DNA of 64,000 nt from Zygaena filipendulae (Eukaryota; Arthropoda; Insecta; Lepidoptera; Zygaenidae): the NCBI GenBank assembly GCA_907165275.2, contig OU015671.1, positions 10,199,001 through 10,263,000 of the forward strand, read 5' to 3'. The position numbers and the translations under genes were made by a program. The notes beneath the pieces were generated by a model, which saw only the letters and a list, made by a program, of their open reading frames with translations, searched no databases and had not been told where the DNA came from. Positions 36,330 through 47,100 of this stretch are shown here, piece after piece (within the stretch, counting starts at the first letter, position 1; the number at the start of each line of letters is the position of its first letter).

Positions 36330-36524
36330 GTATAAAACAAAGTGCTCCGCCGCGTCTGTCTGTCTGTTATCGATAAACTTTAAAACTACTGAACGGATTT
36401 TCATACGGTTTACACCAATAGACAGGGTGACTGATTCAGTAGGAAGGTTTATACGTATAGTTTATCCTGAAATTCTCGCGGGAACTCCAAAATTACCGCA
36501 GGTGAAACCACGGGGGACAGTTAG
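36330..36524 (+). mobile_element. Helitron-like element, AAAGTCGCTTCCCGC subtype
   Basis: AAACAAAGTGCTCCGCCGCG start and a TTAG end in place of CTAG. Lies tandem to 36151. Confidence 0.68.
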
Positions 36525-36646
36525 TACAAAAAGAAACATATTTTAATGGATTAATCAAACAGACTTGCTCACTGGTTTATAAACGCGGAATTTTTGAACT
36601 AGTGAAGTGAAACAAAAAAGAGTTTCCCCTTGACATTTATAATGAA

Positions 36647-37105
36647 CTAGCTGACCCCGCGGTTTCACCCGCGGTAATTTCAGAAAGTACCTTAAGTCAC
36701 TCTGGATCACTGTAGCTTCCTATAAGTGAAATAATGTTCGAAATCGGTTCAGTAGAACTAGAGATTACCCCTACAACCTCACAATCTCCGGAGTTCCCGC
36801 GGGAATTCCGGAAGTAAAAGTACTTTATGTCACTAAAGATCACTGTAGTTTCCTATAAGTAAAAGAATTTTCCAAATCGGTTCAGTAGATCCAGAGACAA
36901 CGTCGCAAACTCACCAACTCACAAACTCACAAACTCACAAACCCACAAACTCACAAACTCACAAACTCACAAACTCACAAACTCACAAACTCACAAACTC
37001 ACAAACTCACAAACTCACAAACTCACAAACTCACAAACTCACAAACTCACAAACTCACAAACTCACAAACTCACAAACTCACAAACTTTTGCTCTTTATA
37101 TATTA
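36647..37105 (-). mobile_element. Helitron-like element carrying an 8-bp minisatellite
   Basis: CTAGCTGACCCCGCGG start, a second partial copy of the 3' block at 36790, then a CTCACAAA tandem array at 36907-37086. The array grows from the CTCACAA found once in related copies. Confidence 0.68.
36907..37086 (+). repeat. CTCACAAA minisatellite, about 22 units
   Basis: Almost perfect 8-bp tandem array with one variant unit (CCCACAAA). It is embedded in a Helitron-like element. It is not a CRISPR array: there are no spacers. Confidence 0.95.
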
Positions 37106-38667
37106 GTATAGACTAATGAAAGTTTCTTCTCCAATAAACTCGACTGACGTGAGACAGTCGCTTGTCGATGGTCCCGGGTCCGGGTGGATCGCTCGGATCA
37201 GAGACGATGGGGGATTCATTTAACATAATCCCTTGGAATTATGCAAATACGGGATAAATACGGGCCAGCCGCGCCCCCCGCCCCCCGCCCCCCGCCGGGC
37301 GCGACTTGGGACGGCAATACACAGTTTGTTGTTATGAATGCCGACTGTTAATAATCTCTAATTAATATCAATGTTATCTACTTATTTGATACATTTACTT
37401 TCGATTGGTAATCTATCTATTATTATCTATTACTGTAATAAAAGAGTAGAAACCGCGTGTCTGTGTACGCTAACCTTCAACTAGTGACATGACATCTCAC
37501 AGGCTACCACTTTCAAAGTCAATATTTTCATAAAATTACATTTGGATGTTTCAAAATTATGATGATATTTAACTATTGGTGTGTAATAAAATAAATTTAA
37601 ATAAATTGAATCAGTTTTTCTTATTTATTTAGTAAAATAAACGGTAATGAGATCCTTTTCTTAGCGTTTTAATAGAGCTTAACCCAGGCTTCCCAACGGT
37701 CGACTTTCTAATTAGTATTACTTACGTTTTATTTTATTTATTTTATAATTAAACAACACATGACAGGTCTGCCTTCTTCCACGGTTGTTTTAGCACTAAA
37801 ACAAAAGCTACTAAGACGCGGGGTCGGGGCAAGCGGGGGGAAGTGGTCAATTTTAAGAATTTGCAAAACACGTGACGCCTGTGAGACGACACGTCACTAG
37901 TTAAAGGCTAATCTTCGGAACTAGTCAACGGATTATCGTGGGATTTTCACAGGCAGATTAAACTTAGCTTGGAGCAAGCAACATACAGGCTTTGTTTCAT
38001 TTAAATCTGATGACGGAAACAGTTTTTATATCAAAGCGTGAAACCACAAGACACGGCTAGTTTATTTTATATATACAAATAGTCGGTCTGTCGGTCGGTA
38101 TTAATTTCATTAATTTCGGAGTTCCAGTTGGAATTTCAATATAAAAAATACAAAAGTTACGGAAGTTACTCAGGAATACCATAGCTTCCTTTAAGTGAAA
38201 AAAAAAAACAAATTCTAATATACACTATTGCCCCAGAAGAAAAAAAATTAACAAATAAAATAGAGTAATTTTTTGGTTACAAAAAAAAAACAAAAAACCA
38301 AAAATCTAATCTTTTCTCTTTAAGTATAGCGTATACATGATAAACGCAATAGACCTTTTTATTTTCTCCACTGCATAAGCATAAGTGAGAGGTCTAGAAG
38401 GCCTACCCTAACGCTAAAGGTGTGTGGGCGATGGTCCCCGGACCCAATGTGATGAACTTTACGCGCGCTTTCGAATTATAATAATCCTAATCAGTATGTA
38501 GGTTCCTGGCTGTGTTTCTTCACTGTTAAGCCTGTGAGCAAATATTATAACCACATTAAAATAAGGAGAAATTCTCAATTCAATTCATTCTTTTTTTTTA
38601 AACAATTAGGTATTGACATTTTTTTTTTAACTCTTAAGCCTACCGCTTAAATCTCACTTAGTCACAA
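37106..38667. other. Intergenic stretch without gene
   Basis: Includes the C-rich tract at 37273, a degraded Helitron-like end (CACGGCTAG near 38057) and a second fragment near 38095-38200. No coding region. Confidence 0.5.
37273..37300 (-). repeat. C6-G repeat, G-quadruplex type on the minus strand
   Basis: Three CCCCCCG units followed by CCGGGCGCG in a GC-rich pocket. On the minus strand this gives successive G6 tracts. Confidence 0.8.
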
Positions 38668-38755
38668 GACTGGCCGGTAGAGAATGCCTTAGCCATTAAG
38701 CCCGCCTTCGTACATTTGTGCAATAAAGTTCTCTAAATAAATATAAATCTCTAAA
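38668..38755 (+). mobile_element. 3'-end fragment of the same LINE family
   Basis: Matches the last ~90 bp of the 15717 element (GTAGAGAATGCC, then ATTAAGCCCGCC, then GTGCAATAAAGTT and an AAAT-rich tail). No coding sequence is left. Confidence 0.7.
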
Positions 38756-39106
38756 ATAATGTTATTCTATAAATAATAAAAAAATTGAAATTTTCTTTTG
38801 AAACAATGTCGTAAAGTTTATTGTGATTTATGCCAGCAAGTTCACGATTTTCTCCCGAAGGTCTAAGCAGAGATTATAATTATTATCGATGATTATTGCC
38901 AAGTTTTTTTTTAGTATAACTTTTGATCTGACTGTACCTATATAATGAAATATTAAAACGTATATTAATTGTTTGTGTAGTTGATAGGAGATTATGAACC
39001 CTAGTGAATAAATTTTTCATCAATTTAAATATATTCCGATAGCATATCCCGAATATGCTTAGCCCATATTTTATGAGATATTTTTGACTAGCTGTTTGCT
39101 ATAAAT

Positions 39107-39206
39107 GGCCAATCAACCCGGTGCTTGGGATTAAACCCGACGAAAGACTGTAAAAATCTGACTTTTATCGGGTTTAAACCCTTGGGTTTAAATTGGGTTG
39201 ATTGCC
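39107..39206. mobile_element. 100-bp MITE
   Basis: Inverted arms GGCCAATCAACCC and GGGTTGATTGCC with an inner GGATTAAACCCGA/TCGGGTTTAAACCC pairing. Single copy here. Confidence 0.55.
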
Positions 39207-39262
39207 TATCTATATGTTGCTGAGGAGAGATGGCCTTTAGTAATTTTATGTAGTTACGAGTA

Positions 39263-39470
39263 ACTATAGCTGTGCTCCACAGTTTCACCAGCGTTAATTT
39301 CAGAGATCCCGCGTAAATTCCGGGATTAAAAGTAGCCTAAGTTACTCCTTATAACATCAGTTACTGCCAGTGAAAGTCCCGTTAAAATCCAGCCAGCCGT
39401 TTCAGAGATTACCCGGAACAAACAGACAGATAGACAGAAAAATTTTAAAAATTGCTTTTTTATGTTAGTA
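39263..39470 (-). mobile_element. Helitron-like element, TAACATCAGTTA subtype
   Basis: Third body type: CTCCTTATAACATCAGTTAC and GACAGATAGACAGA. It shares this body with 48734 in Mip intron 3. Confidence 0.6.
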
Positions 39471-40025
39471 CCGTATATACTTTCGTATGAGTAAAAAGCT
39501 TTAAATTTGAAATTACAAACAGATACTTCAATTTTATTTATATGTATAGATATTCATGGTTGTAATTTGGCGTACCTACACTACACTATCGTCTCAAGCG
39601 GACGGACAGAACTAGTTAAGACGTAATGGAATCTCGGTGGATGCGTGTTTATGAAACAAATACAATGCTCAAAATGGTGGAGCCATTCAAAGATAAATCG
39701 CCAACCCACTTGGGCATTTGACGAGACCGCGTTAAATTTGCTGCCGTTTTGAATACAAATACTTAAAATATTACTATGTTTTTAAAAGTGAGTTAGAAAG
39801 AGAGAGGAAAAATAAAAATTATTGATTAGTATAAAAACAAAACAAACCTAAATATACAGTATACAATATACATACTTATATAAAGTAACAAAAAATAAAT
39901 TAAAATGATCAAAGCTTTTTCAGAACAAGCTTCGGTACAAAAATTATTACATTTTTGTAACCTTGCTTTGCCCTAGCTCGGATTGAAACCCACATAAAAG
40001 GTTACTTACAATTTACATAATTATA

Positions 40026-40374
40026 TACAACGTGTTAATGACTTAACTGAAAACTAGAAAGTAGTTTGCTCAGAATCAACTAGATAATCGATCGCACTAT
40101 GTTTTAATATAGGTTATATTTTTTTTTTTACTAGCCCATGTCTAAATTATTCATAATACAATATTTGACGCGTACGCCGCCCGCAGTAAAATAATTCGAA
40201 CCGGTAGGCGCGGGCGTAGCGCTTAGAATTTCGTAGATAAGTCACCTCCAAACTAATGTTGAATAACTTTTAAAGTATACATTTTTTTGACATAAAATAT
40301 ATTTTAATCATACTATTGTTTATTTTTTTAAATGGGGTGTATGAGGTTTTCAGTTAATTCATTAACACGTTGTA
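40026..40374 (-). mobile_element. MITE with TACAACGTGTTAATGAATT ends, reverse
   Basis: Full-length in the opposite orientation, flanked by TA on both sides. A Helitron-like copy begins 12 bp beyond it. Confidence 0.8.
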
Positions 40375-40386
40375 TATAGGTTCCTA

Positions 40387-40578
40387 CTAGCTGTTCCCCG
40401 CAGTTTACCAGCGGTAATTTCGGAGTTTCCGCGAGAATTCCGGGATAAAAAGTACCTTATGTCTTTTTCTGTACCCCTCACAATGTGTATGCAAAATTTC
40501 ATGACGATCCGTGCAGCCGTTGTGGCGTGAAAGCGTAACAAACAAACTCACTTTCGCATTTATAATATTATATAATAT
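40387..40578 (-). mobile_element. Helitron-like element
   Basis: CTAGCTGTTCCCCGCAG start and CATTTATAATATTATATAAT end. First of three tandem copies in the same orientation. Confidence 0.72.
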
Positions 40579-40580
40579 TA

Positions 40581-40751
40581 CTAGTTGTCCCCCGCGATTT
40601 CATCCGCATTAATTCCGGAGTTCCCGCGGGGATTCCGGGATAAAAACTATCCTATCTTTTAAGTTGGACCATATATAAACGGTTACAAAATTTTATCAAA
40701 ATCCGTTCAGTAGTTTCGGAGTCCATCGCGGACAAACAACGTGACACGTGA
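40581..40751 (-). mobile_element. Helitron-like element, TCACGTGTCACG subtype
   Basis: CTAG at 40581-40584 and CGTGA at the far end. Second of the tandem trio. Confidence 0.76.
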
Positions 40752-40767
40752 TTTATATATATTAAGA

Positions 40768-40982
40768 CTAACTGTCCCCCGCGATTTCATCCGCGGTAAT
40801 TTCGGAGTTCCCGCGGAGGTTGCGGGAAAAAAGTACTCTATGTCCTTCAGTTCCCGAGGGAATTCCGGGATAAAAACTATCCTATATTTTAAGTTGGACC
40901 ATATTATAAATGGTTGCAAAATTTTATCAAAATCCGTTCAGTAGTTTCGGAGTCCATCGCGGACAAACAACGTGACACGTGA
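40768..40982 (-). mobile_element. Helitron-like element, TCACGTGTCACG subtype
   Basis: Starts CTAA in place of CTAG and carries a duplicated GTTCCCG block, as 23945 does. Third of the tandem trio. Confidence 0.74.
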
Positions 40983-41456
40983 TTTATATATATTAAGAAG
41001 ATAGATAAGATAATAGTAAGGATTATGTTATGTTGTGGTCCTATTAAATAAGTACCTACCTATACAGTTTCATAAAATTAAACAGCTAGTTGATAGACCC
41101 TTTTCTTTGATTAAACTCCGTGTGTTGCGTGCACATAATGTAAATATAATAAATTAATGTACTGAAAGACAATATACTAAACTGTCCTGCCAAGCCTTTC
41201 AAGATGATCGGTTGAGTTTTAGGGCATAAAAGCGTATAACCAAGTACTTCTTCTGACACTTTCAATAATTATAAATTTTTAACATTATATTTCAACTAAT
41301 TCACACAAAACCTTGACAAATGATTGACCTAAACCTTCCTCATGAATCACTCTATTGGTGAAAACCGCTTAAAAATCTGTCCCGTAGTCTTTGAATTTAT
41401 CGGAAAGAGACAGACAGACAGAGGCGGCGGAGGACTTTGTTTTATATATAATAATA

Positions 41457-41996
41457 CTAGTTGTGCTCCGTGATTTTTCGGAGTTCCCGCGGGAATTTCG
41501 GGATAAAAAGAACCCTATGTCCTTCTCTGTACCCCTGACAACGTGCATGCCAAATTTCATACAAATCCGTTCAGCCGTTTTTGCGTGATTGCTGAGTAAC
41601 AAACATCCAAACATCCACACTTTCTCATTTGAATTGAATTGAATTGAATGGGCATGTTGACTAATTTTTATTTTTTAGTCCGTCTTGTAGATTATTAAAA
41701 AATATTGGACACGTATTTTTTCTTTTTTTACGTGATCAAAAAATAACGGCGATATACTGAGTTGAAATTTCGCGTGACGTCACTATTCTGACATTTTGTA
41801 TGGCGGTTTTGCGGTTAGTGACGTCACGACCCCCTCACCCTAAACTTTAATGCGCTTTATTTCTGTATATTTTAATTTATTTAAAAAAGCAAAAAACACG
41901 TGTCTATTGTTTTTTTATTTTCTAACTGATGGATTAATTAGAATTTTGCTTTTCAAAAGTCGTCAACATCCCTATTGAAATTATAATATTAGTAGG
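41457..41996 (-). mobile_element. Helitron-like element with nested CRE MITE
   Basis: CTAG at 41457; the body runs to CACTTTCTCATTT and, after the 41647-41976 MITE, ends TTATAATATTAGTAGGA. The 3' hairpin is damaged (CCGTGATTTTTCGG). Confidence 0.76.
41647..41976 (+). mobile_element. CRE-foldback MITE nested in a Helitron-like element
   Basis: Full-length, both TGACGTCA intact. The Helitron-like 5' end resumes right after it (TTATAATATTAGTAGGA), so the MITE landed in the Helitron copy. A short GAATT repeat precedes it. Confidence 0.84.
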
Positions 41997-42219
41997 ATGT
42001 ACAATTGTACATAGTGAGTGATTTGACTATTTTACTGTTTGGGAAACTCTCAGCCCTGTATCGATTTTTCATCATTATTCTAATTACAGATTTGATGGCA
42101 TTTTTAACACGTAATAAAAATACCGTCATACATCAAAGTGTGTCAATAAGTCTGTATAAATAGCCCGTCGCCGCCGACCCGTCTTCACTTGACCTATCCT
42201 CCTGACATTTTGCTAGTTC

Positions 42220-42245
42220 GTGTGTGTGTGTGTGTGTGTGTGTGT
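42220..42245 (+). repeat. GT dinucleotide repeat
   Basis: Twelve to thirteen uninterrupted GT units; no element association seen. Confidence 0.95.
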
Positions 42246-42510
42246 CTGATATAATTTATATTTAATCTATTTTCATCCTTGTCGTGAAACCCCGAACCCC
42301 CACTGGGTGACGCAGCCAACACCGTAACTCCTCGATACGTGACACGTTTGTGAATAAACAAAATGGCGTTCACTCATCCATTTGCATATCAATCATGACA
42401 TTCAACTTTGAATTTTTGTGTTAATTTAGTCTGTCTGTCCTCCTTTTTCTATGTATATTAACGCGGTGTCAAGAATTTGACAATATTTATTACTTAGATA
42501 CCGCGACAGG

Positions 42511-42830
42511 AATTGGCTACTTGACTGAATGTATTTTTAGTCCGTCGTATAGATTAGTAAAAAATGTTGGACACGTATTTTTTCCTTTTTTTACGTAATC
42601 AAAAAATAGCGGCGATACGTTGAGTTGAAATTTCAAGTGACGTCGCAACCCGGTGCAGTTTGTATGGGGCTTATGCCGAGTCCCCCACCCTAAACTTTAA
42701 TGTGCTTTATCTATGTTTATTTTCATTAATTTGAAAAGGCAAAAAATATGTGTCTATTATTTTTTTTTATATTCTAACTGACGGACTAATTAGAATTTTG
42801 ATTTTCATACCCTGTAGCGAACACCCAATT
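42511..42830 (+). mobile_element. CRE-foldback MITE, second end type, CREs lost
   Basis: Ends TTGGCTAC and GTAGCGAA. The first palindrome reads TGACGTCG and the second is deleted, so no intact CRE remains. Confidence 0.68.
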
Positions 42831-42950
42831 GTGTTGTCTATTTTTTACCTTTTATGACAAAATGGACGTAAGTATTTTTTTGGTTTCTAAAAAATACAGC
42901 GAATCACTTAGGTACATATTAAACAGCAAACTCAGGATACATAGGCATCG

Positions 42951-43012
42951 ATCGCACGACCTGACGTAGCAGTCAGGGATTAGTAACCACTACACCGACG
43001 GCGCTGTCTATG
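42951..43012 (-). repeat. tRNA-like segment, possible SINE relic
   Basis: On the minus strand GTCGGTGTAGTGGTTA resembles an A box with D arm, followed 30 nt later by a degraded B box. No full tRNA fold. Confidence 0.3.
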
Positions 43013-43454
43013 TGTATCTGTACGACGGGCGGACGATAATAAACCAGGTTGTTAACGGGTCATTAAGTAGAATTATTGAACAAGATGTTACATAATATAT
43101 CGATATGTGCTTCGTTAAATAGGACTTTACCTTATCAATTTAAGAAAACACGTAGGTGCCTAAGTACCGTTTACAACGTGTCTTACGGCATAAACAATAT
43201 TAACCTCTATAATATTTACGCATCAGGGGCCCAATTCTCACGCAATAGAGAAAAGTTCACATTAGTAAAAAAGTTCGAAATTTGATTTTTTTTTTCGAAC
43301 ATAACACAGTTTGTGCATTCTCAGAATATCACAATCGAAAAAGTTCGATCGACCGTCACTTGAACGCAACGAGTGGTCCTGGAGCAGTTGGGATTGTGTT
43401 TCTGGGAAGCGCGTTATGGGCCCTTGCCCATGTGTTGTTGATCATTATATTATA

Positions 43455-43676
43455 CTAGTTGTGCCCCGCGGTTTCACCCGCGTTAATTTCGGAATTTCCG
43501 CGGGAATTCCGGGATAAAAAGTACCCTATGTGTTAATCTGATGTATAAGCTATATTATTGTAAAGTTTCATTTACATCCATTCAGTAGTTTTTGCGTGAA
43601 AGAGTAACAAACATCCATCCATCCATCCATCCATCCATACATTCTTACAAACTTTCGCGTTTATAAAATTAGTAGG
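43455..43676 (-). mobile_element. Helitron-like element with ATCC microsatellite
   Basis: Complete ends, CTAG to GTAGGA. It lies about 320 bp upstream of the Mip start codon and is the nearest mobile element to the presumed promoter side. Confidence 0.78.
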
Positions 43677-43827
43677 ATTAAATAAATAATAAAAAAAAAT
43701 CCTTAGCTTTTAACGTGTTGTATTTTTATTTACTCTTTATTATTACTTACTGTATGTTTACTTTTTAAATTATTTTTGAAACTGACTGAGCTGAGTGGCA
43801 GCCATTTTGGTACCAAGTATTCTATTC

Positions 43828-43828
<1 letters not shown>

Positions 43829-43862
<34 letters not shown>

Positions 43863-43864
43863 AT
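43829..43864 (+). repeat. AAAT microsatellite
   Basis: Nine TAAA units, about 130 bp before the Mip start codon. Possibly the tail of a decayed LINE, because the sequence before it resembles a 3' UTR. Likely length-polymorphic. Confidence 0.9.
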
Positions 43865-43995
43865 TAGTGAATAAGGGCCCTGGTCGCTCTCGACGCAAAA
43901 GACCCAACGGTGGTCGCTGCGTTCCCGCGTTAAGTTGATGCGGACATTTTAATAAATTGACTTGACTAACCATAGACAATGTTGATTGTGATCAG

Positions 43996-44103
43996 ATGCG
44001 GTGTTGCGTGGCGATGGCGGCTCTGTGGGTGTCGGTGCTGGCGACCCTGGCGGTGGCCGGGGACGCGCCGGACACTGCGCAGCGCGACCCCGCCCCCAGT
44101 CAG
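43996..44103 (+). CDS. Mip: Mip coding exon 1: signal peptide
   Basis: 36 codons, ending in phase 0 at CAG before the donor GTACCG. Arg2 is followed by a hydrophobic stretch (Val5 to Ala21) and small residues around Ala21-Gly22, where signal peptidase probably cuts; the rest is a short hydrophilic spacer. The exon is GC-rich (above 70 percent), unlike its AT-rich surroundings. Met1 is chosen because it gives the longer n-region with an Arg, but its -3 base is C (weak context). Met7 (44014) would also leave a working signal peptide. An out-of-frame ATG lies 17 nt upstream. Confidence 0.85.
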
Positions 44104-47100
44104 GTACCGTAGGCCCCACACGATGCTCTACCAAGTTTACCCACTTTGAATGAAACATGAGACCATTGCCCATCAGGGTTGTCAGACTTGCTAGTGTAGT
44201 AGGTACCTCAGGAGTCAATTGGTAAATGCAAAAAAGAGCTCGGTCCGGACTTGGTGTTATATTTTATGGAACTGAACATTGTTGTCCAGTAACCAAACCT
44301 TATTATTACGTATATTGGCCAACTGCTCTTGCTCAGCGTGAGTGAGTATTAGTAATGTGATATTTCGATATTTGGCTAATTCGGACCTTCCATGAAGATA
44401 CTGGTGGGCGACGACCATCTGGCAACCCTATTTCCAATACGAGTATACACATCCAGTTCGTCCGCGTCACTTCAAATAGAATGCGATATGCTTGGAGGAA
44501 ATATGAATTTTTTGAACCCAAATTCCATTCTATTTGCATGGACAAAATGCTTATTGTTGAAATAAACCTTCCCCAATTTTATTGTGATAGTGCACTACAT
44601 TAGTACTGTTATACCCTGTATACATATAGGCTGTTATCTCGCTGCCTAATAGGCCTTAAACTACATATTCCTTCTGGACCTGGTGTACTAACTTAATAGT
44701 TTTAATGATACGAAAAACTAAGACTAACATCACACGACTCCATCGATCGCACGTTCGCACCAACAGAGTAAAATCCATCGATTTGTTTGTTAATTTTCCC
44801 GCTGTACACTAAAAATAGCTGCGGCCGAGTCGTCGGAGGCCTCGGTGCTTTAATGTTTTTGCCTTTCAACTGTGGAACAACAAGTGAAAGAGTATGTTTT
44901 CCGATACAAAGTGATTGGAGACGTACAACTAAGAGTGGCCGGCGAGTGGGTGAAGGGGAGGGAGGGAGGCTGTGCGATGAGATCTCGAACAAATAGCTGC
45001 GTCATCGAGAGCGAGTGAGAACTGAAAAAGTTAACTGCCTTAAAAGGCTAAAACCGCACGCTGAGAATAAAGGCTTTACTCACTGCAGTGACGATAAAGT
45101 ATCAAACGAAGAGAATTGTAAAATAACACCGTTGTTGCGTTTCCCAAATTGTTTAAATAGATACCCATTTTATCTGTTCTAAGCCTCCCGCGGTAAGCTC
45201 AAGCAGCTTTATGATGAGCCTATCGAAATATAAATATTAAGATTTATACCACATTACCTACAGTTTAATAAAAAATATATTTTTTCATGTCATGTGCAGT
45301 ATGACATGAAAAGTCCATTGAAAAAGCTTTTACTCCACATACAAAACAATCATTGCATTGTCCGTCGTAAAATCCCACCTATTTGTAGAGAGGCAATCCC
45401 CACGATGCTTATTATAAGAACCTCGCCTCTATCGTAATACCACTGTTGAACTATATTGCTCTCTCGTTCAGTCTCAACTCTCAATGCTTTTCCCAACACG
45501 AGTTTTGAACACAATCAGCGTTTCTCTCGGTGTATACCAACCTCACGGCGGGAAACTCTGCCACGGTCATACAACGAGTGGCTTTATTTGCTTTGGTAAC
45601 TTGGCAGTCACTTGTACCTAGTCAGTGTAAACTTACGCAAGCTTTATCAATATTTATACCATACGTAGGTACCGAAAATAAAGATTTTTTAAAGACATTT
45701 TTTTATGTCATGCGGGCTGTCGGAACACACCTACATACCTACTTTTATATTGACGCATTTTCTGTTAGATATGGTAACAAACTTTAATGAATCAAACGGA
45801 AAAGTAGATGAGTTCAGAGAGCAAAATATCCTGCTGTTTTGTCTAATTTTATTAGGTACTAGAGTCCCATTAGGTAAAAAAATACCGTAATATTATGATT
45901 AATACACAAAAAGAAAAAAGAGTTCTGTCAGAAAAGAACTATTACTAAAAGGAAAGGCACAAATCCAGGACAACATGAACCTATAAGCATGTCAATGAGG
46001 AAAAAGAGAAAGAAAATATGCGTACATGGACAGGCCACTACTTAGACATCCTGAACCATTGTGGCCTTTTGGGCTTTACTCATCATTAATAATCCCTCTC
46101 TGCTCACTGTATACCGTACGAGCGAAGCTTCAAAGCGCTGACATTCTAGATCAGGTATTTATTTGTGCATATTCAGTGTACTTTGGAATAACATTTCGGT
46201 CTAGCGTTGTCATAGCAACGCTGCACGCTGGTACGCGCTTGTAGCGCGTTCCCGCCGCGTTCCCGTCTCGTTCGCGCCGCATTCCGCGCCCGCTCCCGGT
46301 AATGAAATAACTTTCCGCATACACTTTGACGAGCACATTGACGAGCGCCACAAACTCGGCGCGCGCCACATTTTAAATCCGCCATTGCCGCCGCCCCCCG
46401 TAACTTTGTAGTTTTATAATTGGGAATTCACTTAGTGTAGGCGCTCGGGGTAAAGTTTAATTAGATTCAACTACGATCCGACAACACGTTTTATCTACGT
46501 ATTAAGTACTAGCTGCTCCCTGCGGTTTCACCCGCGTTAAGCTCGATGTTCCCGTAGGGATTCCAGGAGGTAATAAAATATATCCTGGAAACTAACACGT
46601 CAACATGTCGATGTGCAATAAATCATGTCAACATGTTGCTAGCGTTACTTTGGTATTTATAAAGAATAAAATGAAATTTTTAAGCAAAACAACTTTTGTA
46701 TTACACTTAGTGAGCAATAAATCCCTACTAATAATATAAAATAGGTGTGCGGAAGTAACTCTGTCTCTCTGTCTGTCTGTTACGCTTTCACGCCTTAACG
46801 GCTCAACCGATCACAATAAAATTTTGCATACACGTTGTCAGGGGTACAGAGAAGGATATAGGGTACTTTTTGTCTCGGAATTCCTGCGGACACTCTGAAA
46901 TTAACGCGGGTGAAACCGCAGAGAACAGCTAGTACTTGAATACTTTAACAGCTAATCATTGAGCGTTTTCGATACAATCGCTTGTGACAAAATAAATCGA
47001 TGGATAGTCAAAGTAATGCAATTTACTAAGGCCATTAGGCATGGCTGATCGTTATTTTCCTTGTTCACTTGTCTCTAAGAATAGTCTTTATACATCAACT

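Noticed and set aside
36907..37086. CRISPR-like regular array
   Set aside because: Unit is 8 bp with no spacers, in a eukaryotic genome: a minisatellite.
43829..43995. Mip core promoter
   Set aside because: No convincing TATA box or initiator close to the start codon, and CATAG before 43976 could be a splice acceptor of an upstream non-coding exon, so no promoter is called.
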